Of a stretch of 64,000 bases of DNA, positions 57,649-64,000 are shown in pieces; positions within the stretch are counted from its first letter, which is position 1, and each line of letters opens with the position of its first letter. A model generated the notes under the pieces. That model did no database searches, was not told the DNA's origin, and was given only the letters and a program-made list of their open reading frames with translations. The stretch is from assembly GCA_964497495.1 (NCBI GenBank), contig CAZCCZ010000010.1:1-64000 (forward strand). Reading direction: 5' to 3'. The stretch is from CAXXOK01 sp964497495 (GTDB lineage Bacteria > Bacillota > Clostridia > Christensenellales > Aristaeellaceae). Both the position numbers and the translations under genes were made by a program.

Positions 57649-59136
57649 GTGATATCGCGGCGAGTTACGGGAAACCCGATATGGAAATGGACGGCCTGCA
57701 TGACTTTGCTGTGCGCGCTGTTTTTCGCCGCCACGCGCATGGGCTGGCAGGAAAAGGGCACCCGCGTTCAAATGCTGATTTTGCTCGTACTCACCTGCGG
57801 AGTATCCGCGCTGTATCTGTGCAGGGATAAGCTTCGCGGGCGTGACCTCTTGGCCGCCGGTATCCTGTTGGCGGGGGTTGTGATGAGGGTCGGCTACGCG
57901 CTGTACACCCCGGCGGCGATCCGTTCCCACGACCTCGGCCTGGCAAGCGCCGATGCCTCCGGGCACGCGGCCTATATCGTAACCCTGTTTGAAACGGCCG
58001 CGCTGCCGACGAACAACGAGCACGAGCTGGGCCAGCCGCCTCTTTATTATCTGGCGGCGGCGCTGGTGATGAAGCTGTACCATTGGGTAACCGGGCTGAC
58101 GAACGTCAAGGACCTTTTGGAATCGGTACGGTTCGTATCCTGCGCCGCTTCCATCGGAACGCTGTTCGTTTGCGAAGCGATCGGCCGGGAACTGGAACTG
58201 GACAGGAGAGCGACGCGTATCCTGCTGACCGTCTGCGCGTTCCTGCCCGTTCATTACCTGCTGGCGGGGCTCGTGAACCAGGACAGCCTCGCGGTTTTCT
58301 GGATTGCCTGCATTCTCCTGCTCGCGCTGCGCTGGCGGCGGGAGCAAAGCCTGAAAACCACGCTGCTGCTGGCGCTGTGCTTCGGGCTGGGTATGATGAC
58401 AAAGCTGACCGTGGCCGCGCTAGCGCTTCCCGTGGGCGTTCTGATGGCCGCGTGGTTCTGGAAGCGTTGCATAAAGCAAAGGCGCTGGGAAGAGGCGAAG
58501 AAACTGCTGCTGTTTCTGCTGGTCGCCGTGCCGTTGGGCATGGGATACCCCGTGCGCAACGCCATACTGTACGGCCAACCGCTCAACGGCGTGTTCCAAC
58601 TGGCCGTTACCGATTATCATTACGTCGGGGGAGCGTCGCTTTGGGCGCGGTACGGGCTTTTCAACCCCGTTTCGCTGTTCTTTCCCCTGTATATCGACTG
58701 GAACACGAACGTAAACGCTTTTCTCATCACGTTGAAAACCGCCGTGTTCGGGGAAACGGTTTTAGACGTGGACTGCCTTATGGCGGCGCTGCTTACGGCG
58801 AGCAATGCCGTGCTGGCGGCGCTGTCGCTGCTTGCGACCGTGTTCGTTTCCCTGCGGGCCCTTCGCGCGAGGGACGCGCGGTGGCTGTTCCTTTCCGTCG
58901 CGTGGACTGGCGTGTTCGGCGCGTACCTGCTGTTTACGCTGCTCTATCCTTTCTCCTGCTCCATGGATTTCCGATACATGGTGCCCGCTTCACTGTGCGG
59001 CGCGCTGATGCTCGCGCGGGCCGCCGAGTTGTTTCCGGAACGGAGTCGGGTGGGGAAAGCGTATCTGTGCCTGACCCAGGCCGTTCTGGCCGTATTCGCG
59101 GCATCCTCCGTTATCGTGTATACAAACCTTGCCTGA
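57649..59136 (+). CDS. GT39/ArnT-like membrane glycosyltransferase
   Basis: 495 aa, GTG start with GGGGGGAA upstream. About 11-12 membrane spans. First periplasmic loop after TM2-3 with RSHDLGLASADASGHAAYIV and HELGQPPLYYLAAALVMKLY: an acidic residue plus QPPLYY is the GT-C (GT39/PMT-type) pattern. Uses a polyprenyl-phosphate sugar to glycosylate an extracellular acceptor. It may cooperate with the O-antigen-ligase-like protein in surface glycan assembly (inference). Monocistronic. Confidence 0.82.
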   Translation: MISRRVTGNPIWKWTACMTLLCALFFAATRMGWQEKGTRVQMLILLVLTCGVSALYLCRDKLRGRDLLAAGILLAGVVMRVGYALYTPAAIRSHDLGLASADASGHAAYIVTLFETAALPTNNEHELGQPPLYYLAAALVMKLYHWVTGLTNVKDLLESVRFVSCAASIGTLFVCEAIGRELELDRRATRILLTVCAFLPVHYLLAGLVNQDSLAVFWIACILLLALRWRREQSLKTTLLLALCFGLGMMTKLTVAALALPVGVLMAAWFWKRCIKQRRWEEAKKLLLFLLVAVPLGMGYPVRNAILYGQPLNGVFQLAVTDYHYVGGASLWARYGLFNPVSLFFPLYIDWNTNVNAFLITLKTAVFGETVLDVDCLMAALLTASNAVLAALSLLATVFVSLRALRARDARWLFLSVAWTGVFGAYLLFTLLYPFSCSMDFRYMVPASLCGALMLARAAELFPERSRVGKAYLCLTQAVLAVFAASSVIVYTNLA

Positions 59137-59158
59137 AGGTACGCACAGGCTCGATCAA

Positions 59159-59207
59159 CGCAAAGAACAGGCCGGCGTTTGATAGAAACGCCGGCCTGTT
59201 CTTTGCG
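59159..59207. terminator. bidirectional terminator, perfect 22-bp inverted repeat
   Basis: 59159-59180 and 59186-59207 are exact reverse complements with loop gatag. T-rich on both flanks of the stem ends (ttcttt/aaagaa). It separates convergent genes. Confidence 0.9.
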
Positions 59208-59239
59208 TTCGTTGCGAAGGGAAACCGTAAAGCGCCGCG

Positions 59240-60559
59240 CTATGGCCGGGTTTCTCTCAGCAGCCGTTCCGCGGCCGTTGCGAGCGTCGTGCGCTCGTTG
59301 GGCAGGCGGCCTTCGACGACGGCCTGCCACAGTGTGTTGAGCGTCGCGCCGATTCGCGCGGCAGGCGCGCCGAGCTTCCGGCAAAGGGGCAACAGATCGT
59401 CGCCGTGTACGGCCAGCTCGCGTAGGGTCAGTGGTGTTCGCCCGCTTTGGAGCGCGGCCAGCAGGCTCCGCGCGCTTTGGAGCGCGGCTCCGCAGGGTTC
59501 GCCCACCGTTTGCAGCGCCTGCAGCGCGGCCTCCGCGTTCGCGACTGCGGGCGGGCCCAACCGCACCGCGTCCATAAGCGTGAAGCTTCCGGCAAGGATA
59601 CCGCGCGCGGCGGCCAGCGCCGTTTCCGCCGCCTGCGCATCCGCGTTGGAGAAACGCAGCCTGCGCATCAGCGCGCCCAGCGCCGCGGGTTCCTCGCGGA
59701 AAAACAGCAGCGCCAGCTTGCCGCTGACGGCGGGAACGCCCTCCGGCGTATGGTAGAAGGCGGAGGCGGCGATCGCGCGCGCGTCCGGGGCGAGCGTGCC
59801 GAACAGCAGCGGCCACGCGCCGATACGGACGATCATATCAAGGCCCGCGGATACGGGCGGTTCCGTGCGTACGAGCATGGGATATTTCAAATCGGAAAGC
59901 AACAGGCGGGTCAGTTCGTCCCGGAGGCGCTCGAAGGCGATGTCACCGAGCAGGCGCGCGTACTTCGCGGCCGAAACCAGCAGCGCGTCCGTGGGCTTCA
60001 GGCCCAGTTCCGCGCGGAAACGGGCCGCCCGCAGGATGCGCAGGCCGTCGTCCTTGAAAACCCGGTCGGGGTCGGCGGTGACGGTATGCAGCACGCCGCT
60101 TTTCAGGTGCGCAAGCCCGCCCGTGGGGTCGAGAATCGCCGCGGGCGCGGAGGGGTCGGGGAGCAGCGGCCGGTATAAGGCGTTAACGGAAAAATCGCGG
60201 CGGAAGGCGTCAATTTCCGGCGTATCGGCGAAACGGACGGCGTCCGGTTGGTGACCGTTGCGGTAGCTGTCCTCGCGGAAAGTGGTGTATTCCGCCATAT
60301 GGCGGCCGTATTCGTCCTCCGCGTGCAGTTCCACGGTGCCGAAATGCGCGGCGCGCAGCACCGCGTGCACCGGCGTGCCCTCGCACAGGCGCGCCACCCG
60401 TTCCGGCCGGGCCGGGCCGCACAGGTCCACGTCGCTGGTGGGAAGCCCCATCAACGCGTTGCGCACGGCGCCGCCCACCGCGTACAGCGGCTCGCCCGCG
60501 TCCGAGAACGCACGCGCGACCGTCACCAGCCACGGCGCACCGAACGGACGCCGGTTCAC
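59240..60559 (-). CDS. cca: CCA tRNA nucleotidyltransferase
   Basis: 439 aa. Nucleotidyltransferase head YAVGGAVRNALMGLPTSDVD with the catalytic Asp pair, AEYTTFREDSYRNG, RRDFSVNALYRPLL, and DPDRVFKDDGLRILRAARFR. The helical body and tail have an HD-related, degraded C-domain. Adds or repairs the tRNA 3' CCA, which would be needed by the phage tRNA lacking it. Overlaps the pepF stop by 4 nt. Confidence 0.92.
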   Translation of the reverse strand: MNRRPFGAPWLVTVARAFSDAGEPLYAVGGAVRNALMGLPTSDVDLCGPARPERVARLCEGTPVHAVLRAAHFGTVELHAEDEYGRHMAEYTTFREDSYRNGHQPDAVRFADTPEIDAFRRDFSVNALYRPLLPDPSAPAAILDPTGGLAHLKSGVLHTVTADPDRVFKDDGLRILRAARFRAELGLKPTDALLVSAAKYARLLGDIAFERLRDELTRLLLSDLKYPMLVRTEPPVSAGLDMIVRIGAWPLLFGTLAPDARAIAASAFYHTPEGVPAVSGKLALLFFREEPAALGALMRRLRFSNADAQAAETALAAARGILAGSFTLMDAVRLGPPAVANAEAALQALQTVGEPCGAALQSARSLLAALQSGRTPLTLRELAVHGDDLLPLCRKLGAPAARIGATLNTLWQAVVEGRLPNERTTLATAAERLLRETRP

Positions 60560-62319
60560 GGCTTCGTCCTCTCCGCCACCATCGTTTCAAACTGCGCGAT
60601 CTCCCCGCGCAGCACATCCAGCGCACTGCGCCAGTAATCCGCGCTGCGCACGTCGATGCCCACGCTCGCGGCGACGTCGGCTACGCTGTCCCCGCCGCAA
60701 CGGGAAAGCAGCGCGTCGTATTCGGGCATGAAGGCCGCGCCTTCCTTCTGGAATTTCTGATAAACGCCCAGCCCGAACAGGAGGCCGAAAGCGTAAGGGA
60801 AGTTGTAGAAGTGCATCCCCACCATGTAGTAGTGCACCTTGTTAATCCACATATCCGGGTGGCGGGGGCTCGCGGCGAGGCCGTCCCCGTAGGCTTCCTG
60901 CTGTGCGGAAAGCATCATCTGCCGCAGTTCTTCCACGGATGGCGTATGGGTCTTACGGGCCTCGAACACCGCGCTTTCAAACAGGAACCGGCCGTAGATA
61001 TCCAGCACGGACTGCGTGGCCTCCATCAGCCCGCCTTCCAGAATGCCGAAAGCCTGCTCCGGCGAGGCGGAAGCAAGCACCGTGTGGGACAGCAGCGTTT
61101 CGTTGAAGGTGGAGGCGGTCTCCGCCAGCGGCATGGGCGGGTTGGACAGCAGCACGGGCCGGTCTTCCATGCAGTGCGCGTGCCAGGCGTGCCCAAGCTC
61201 ATGCGCCAGGGTGCTGACGTCGGAGAAGCTGCCTACGAAGTTGGTTAAAATCCGGCTCAGCTTTAGCTCGTGGTTTTCGGCGCAAAAAGCCCCGCCTTCC
61301 TTGCCCTCTTTGGGATAAAGGTCGATCCAGCGGTCGTCGAAAGCTTTCATCATGAAGCGCGCCATCGGGGGGTGCACCTTGCCGAAGGTCTCATCCAGCA
61401 GCGCGCGCGCGTCCTCCACGGTGTACTTCTTCGCGTCGCCGCCGACCGGGGCGAACAGGTCGTAAAATGGCAAACCGTCCTCGTGGCCCAGCAGCCTGCC
61501 CTTGGCGCGCAGGTAGCGGCGGAAATCCGGCAGTGCCTCGCGCACGGCCGTCCACATGGCGTCCAGCGTTTCCCTGTCCATACGGCTTTCCGCCAGCTGC
61601 TGGGTCAGCACGTCCGGGTAATTCTTTGCTTCGCACAGGGTGAGGGCCTCGCCCTTGATGCCGCCCAGGCAGAAGGCCATGGGCAGGGCGACCTTGGGGT
61701 AAGCGGCCAGCTCCGCCTCGAAGGCGCGTTTGCGCACGGCGGGGTCGGGATCGTAGGCCATGCCGCGCACGGCGGGCAGCGGCAGGGTTTTGCCGTCCAG
61801 CTCCACGGTCAGCGTGCCCATCAGCTGGTCGCGCAGTTTCTGGAAGGAATCGCCGCCGGAAAGGGACATGCGCAGCATCCACTTTTCCATGCTCTCCGGC
61901 AGCATATGCGCGGCTTCGCGTTTGGACTCCCGAAGGGCGAAGGCGTTGGCGGCAAGCTTCGGGCTGACGGTAATCACGGATTCCAAATCTTCCACCGCGC
62001 CGACATACCGCGTGCAGGCGCTCTGGAACACCTGGGTATCCACGTTGAGCGCGCTCAATTCTTCCAGCATACGGAACGCTTCGCGGTTTTCCGCCTCCAC
62101 GGAGAGCGTAAGCTGGCAGTACATGAAGGCGCGGGAAAGCTTATTGACGAGCGTTTCCAGTTGGCCAACGAGCTTCTCCAGCTTTTCCGTGACCGGCAGT
62201 TCCGAAGCGAGAATTTCGTGCCCCTCGGCGGTCAACGCGCGCGCGGCGTCGATATCCGCCCGTAAAGCCGGATCGTCGAAGCCCCGGTAGAATACGCTCA
62301 AATCCCAGGTGGTTTCCAT
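60556..62319 (-). CDS. pepF: oligoendopeptidase F (M3 family)
   Basis: 587 aa, full length. Zinc site HELGHAWHAHCME with the third ligand Glu in ETASTFNETLL. The N-terminal M3B domain starts TTWDLSVFYRGFDDPALRAD. Cytoplasmic metallopeptidase hydrolysing oligopeptides of about 7-17 residues. Operon with cca. Confidence 0.95.
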   Translation of the reverse strand: METTWDLSVFYRGFDDPALRADIDAARALTAEGHEILASELPVTEKLEKLVGQLETLVNKLSRAFMYCQLTLSVEAENREAFRMLEELSALNVDTQVFQSACTRYVGAVEDLESVITVSPKLAANAFALRESKREAAHMLPESMEKWMLRMSLSGGDSFQKLRDQLMGTLTVELDGKTLPLPAVRGMAYDPDPAVRKRAFEAELAAYPKVALPMAFCLGGIKGEALTLCEAKNYPDVLTQQLAESRMDRETLDAMWTAVREALPDFRRYLRAKGRLLGHEDGLPFYDLFAPVGGDAKKYTVEDARALLDETFGKVHPPMARFMMKAFDDRWIDLYPKEGKEGGAFCAENHELKLSRILTNFVGSFSDVSTLAHELGHAWHAHCMEDRPVLLSNPPMPLAETASTFNETLLSHTVLASASPEQAFGILEGGLMEATQSVLDIYGRFLFESAVFEARKTHTPSVEELRQMMLSAQQEAYGDGLAASPRHPDMWINKVHYYMVGMHFYNFPYAFGLLFGLGVYQKFQKEGAAFMPEYDALLSRCGGDSVADVAASVGIDVRSADYWRSALDVLRGEIAQFETMVAERTKP

Positions 62320-62353
62320 AACGTTCGTCCTCCTTTATGCTTGCCGACCGCAC

Positions 62354-62386
62354 AAAAAAACGTCCCGCCGCCGGGTGGGCGACGGG
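62354..62386 (-). terminator. terminator of the GntR gene
   Basis: cccgtcgcc/ggcggcggg stem (one G-U in RNA) followed on the minus strand by acgTTTTTTT. It ends the regulator transcript before pepF. Confidence 0.85.
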
Positions 62387-62395
62387 CGCGGCGGT

Positions 62396-63088
62396 TCATT
62401 CCCGGTTTTTCTGGAACTGCGCTTCTTCCAGCGCGATCAGGCAGGTTTCCTTGCTGCGCTCGATGTGCTTTTGCATCAGGTGCGTGAAACTCTCGAGGTC
62501 TTTTTTCTCCACGTATTCCACGAGCTTATAATGCTCCTCGTGCGCGGATTTCCGCCTCGTTTCCTTGGCGATGCTCATGGCGGAGAAGCGGCGGATGTAC
62601 TCGTCCTGGCTTTGGATCACGCGCAGGATGCGGTTAAGTCCCGAAATGGCGGTCAACTGATCGTGGAAACTGCGCGCCAGCGGGGACACGCCTTCGATGT
62701 CGTTCTTTTCGATGAAAGCGTCCATTTCCCGCAGCTTTTCCCGCATGGAGCGGATATCCTCCGGCGTAGCGTTCTCGATGATCGCCGGAAGCGTGAGCAT
62801 TTCCAGCGCGTTGCGGATGGTATAGATCTCTTCCACGTCCGCGATGGTAAAGGCGCGCACCACCACGCCGCGGCGCAGCACGTATTCCACCAGCCCGTCC
62901 CGTTCCAGCTTGCGCAGGGCTTCGCGCAGGGGCGTACGGCTGATGTGCAGCCTGTCCGCGTATTCCGTTTCAACAATCCGCGCGCCCGCCGGAATCTGCC
63001 CGGTGATAATGGCATGTTTAAGCGTTTCGTACGCGATCTCGCGGATCGGTTTGCTTTCGATGGAGGGGTTGAACTGCGATACGGACAT
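62396..63088 (-). CDS. GntR-family regulator, FCD/FadR type
   Basis: 230 aa. Winged helix ~15-78 (IREIAYETLKHAIITGQIPA, RLHISRTPLREALRKLERDG, LVEYVLRRGVVVRAF). FCD effector domain ~85-220 with a metal-site-like pattern (RNALEMLTLPAI, RSFHDQLTAISG, HEEHYKLVEYVEKKDLE). Ligands of this class are usually organic or sugar acids. Its targets are not evident from neighbours; autoregulation is likely. Confidence 0.92.
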   Translation of the reverse strand: MSVSQFNPSIESKPIREIAYETLKHAIITGQIPAGARIVETEYADRLHISRTPLREALRKLERDGLVEYVLRRGVVVRAFTIADVEEIYTIRNALEMLTLPAIIENATPEDIRSMREKLREMDAFIEKNDIEGVSPLARSFHDQLTAISGLNRILRVIQSQDEYIRRFSAMSIAKETRRKSAHEEHYKLVEYVEKKDLESFTHLMQKHIERSKETCLIALEEAQFQKNRE

Positions 63089-63121
63089 CGAGACACCTCT
63101 TGTTCTTTCTCTGTATTTTGT

Positions 63122-63150
63122 ATACTAGCGTGAAAACCCCGTTTTGTCAA
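63122..63150 (-). promoter_or_regulatory. promoter of the GntR gene
   Basis: On the minus strand, TTGACA (63150-63145), a 17-bp spacer and TAGTAT (63127-63122). gtat-tttgt-atac (63113-63125) overlaps the -10, a possible autoregulatory operator. Confidence 0.75.
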
Positions 63151-63300
63151 GTTCCCAAACGACTTTTACGGGCGTTTCCAAACGGCGTTTACGCGAACGA
63201 CGCGCCCGGGGGAGTGCGTAACTCCCGGACGCGCCGTTCGTAAAAGAAAGAGAAGTATCGATCAACGCCCTTGGCGAACGAGCAGTGAGTGCGACGCCGT

Positions 63301-64000
63301 TCAGGAAGCGGCCAGATTGCGTCGGCGGCAGGCTTTTAGGAGCCGTCTGCGCTTAATCACCCATATGCCGCCGTCCAGCCAGGCGGTGACGAGCGCGAAG
63401 GCCAGCAGAATGCTTGCGAAATTCAACAGCGTCGTCGCCGCGCCCCCCACGGACACCGGCTCCCCGCCTCCGTTCCCGTTTCCGTTGCCGTGCGGGCCCA
63501 GGCCGTCCCGCAGGCCCTGGCCCTTGCCGTTGCCGTGCCCGCTTTCCGTTTCGGAGGCCGTACCGGCATGCGTCTCCGTAACAGAAACCGCGGCGTCATC
63601 CGCGCCGTCGCTCTCCTGGGCGGGGAACGTTTCGGCGACGGCCAGAATGATATAGTTACGAATCCAACCGTAAAAGGAAGTGGAGACGATCTGCACGACC
63701 CCGAACGCGAGCACGGCGACGCTCAGAATCACGGCCAGCATGCGCCGTATAACGAGCGGAAGTTTTTTCAAAAAGCCCATCTGCCGGCCGACCCACGCGA
63801 AGTGCAGCCCCAGGTGAACGCCCGCCAGCGCCAGCGCCAGCGCCGCGGCGGCGTAATGCGCGGCTTTGACGAACGCGCCGCCGCTGCCGCCGGGAAATAC
63901 GACCTTGCTGATCAGGATGCCGGTGACGAGGATGACCGTGAAGCTGGCGAACAACAGGATGTCCAGCACCCAGAACGCTTTTTGCCGCGCGGGGGTACGG
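63301..64000 (-). CDS. DUF4405-like membrane protein, N-terminus outside the window
   Basis: The frame is open to the window edge (…QKAFWVLDILLFASF), so the start lies beyond 64000; the GTG at 63969 is internal. Membrane segments near LLFASFTVILVTGILI, AAHYAAAALALALAGVHLGL (with His residues placed as in cytochrome b-like DUF4405 proteins), MLAVILSVAVLAFGVV and a C-terminal one. Between the third and fourth lies a Gly/Asn/His-rich linker (GHGNGKGQGLRDGLGPHG). Possibly binds haem; partner unknown. Confidence 0.7.
   Translation of the reverse strand, partial: RTPARQKAFWVLDILLFASFTVILVTGILISKVVFPGGSGGAFVKAAHYAAAALALALAGVHLGLHFAWVGRQMGFLKKLPLVIRRMLAVILSVAVLAFGVVQIVSTSFYGWIRNYIILAVAETFPAQESDGADDAAVSVTETHAGTASETESGHGNGKGQGLRDGLGPHGNGNGNGGGEPVSVGGAATTLLNFASILLAFALVTAWLDGGIWVIKRRRLLKACRRRNLAAS

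Noticed and set aside
63201..63236. Hairpin upstream of the DUF4405-like gene end
   Set aside because: Stem present but no T tract in either direction; not called a terminator.

Overview
The window looks like a GC-rich anaerobic member of the Clostridia (Bacillota). The evidence is gene content: an NADH-linked [FeFe] hydrogenase cluster, a GH130/cellobiose 2-epimerase mannan-phosphorolysis operon, PepF, an FCD-type GntR regulator, strong AAGGAGG-type ribosome binding sites, and TTGACA-17-TATAAT promoters. No rRNA or other taxonomic marker is present, so I do not name a genus. Everything below was read by eye from the sequence; no similarity search was run.

Region 1 (1-402) is a host tRNA cluster: Gly(GCC, cut by the window edge), Gly(TCC) and Pro(GGG). 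Region 2 (352-34564) is a complete-looking integrated siphovirus. A 51-bp perfect direct repeat, the 3' part of tRNA-Pro, bounds it as attL (352-402) and attR (34514-34564). Reading leftward from the centre, the repressor gene at 29.8 kb faces a divergent early promoter. The early operon (29.7 to 22.2 kb) holds small DNA-binding proteins, a C5-cytosine methyltransferase, MazG-, DUF2786- and DUF3102-type proteins, a replication initiator with internal iterons and a late regulator. An AT-rich PIN-like cargo gene and a second tyrosine recombinase follow. Next come HNH, TerS, TerL, a portal-protease fusion, capsid, connectors, tail genes with a textbook -1 frameshift site, tape measure, tail tip and fibre, then endolysin and holin. 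A hicAB toxin-antitoxin pair lies next to attL. The right arm (30.1-34.5 kb, mostly plus strand) carries lysogenic cargo: an HsdR_N-like nuclease-fold protein, a small membrane protein, a broken zinc-ribbon gene, a tandem-repeat protein with a HEPN-like end that spans an assembly gap, and a zinc-ribbon integrase.

Region 3 (34.6-43.2 kb) is host. It has a double-CDGSH Fe-S protein and an extradiol dioxygenase, a lipoprotein with a sulfite-oxidase-like fold, and a three-gene signalling operon (CheR methyltransferase, hybrid histidine kinase, REC-PAS-GGDEF-HD-GYP c-di-GMP enzyme). Region 4 (43.3-50.2 kb) is a minus-strand set: an O-antigen-ligase-like membrane protein, cellobiose 2-epimerase, phosphohexomutase and two GH130 phosphorylases. 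The last four form a plausible phosphorolytic route from beta-mannan oligosaccharides to hexose phosphate.

Region 5 (50.2-57 kb) holds two small Cys-rich/HhH proteins and hydC-hydB-hydA, where HydB is fused to a GltD-like flavoprotein. Its promoter has a Rex-like box at the start site. Region 6 (57.6-64 kb) has a GT39-type membrane glycosyltransferase, the CCA-adding enzyme, oligoendopeptidase F, a GntR regulator and the end of a DUF4405-like membrane protein.

The most unusual points are: (a) a phage tRNA with a canonical cloverleaf but an 8-nt anticodon loop, plus a second D-arm-less tRNA-like element with the same placement; (b) a +1 overlapping frame inside the methyltransferase gene that has its own ribosome binding site and resembles a phage protein family; (c) the in-frame portal-protease fusion with an internal start; (d) the HEPN-like repeat gene at the assembly gap; and (e) the HydB-GltD fusion.
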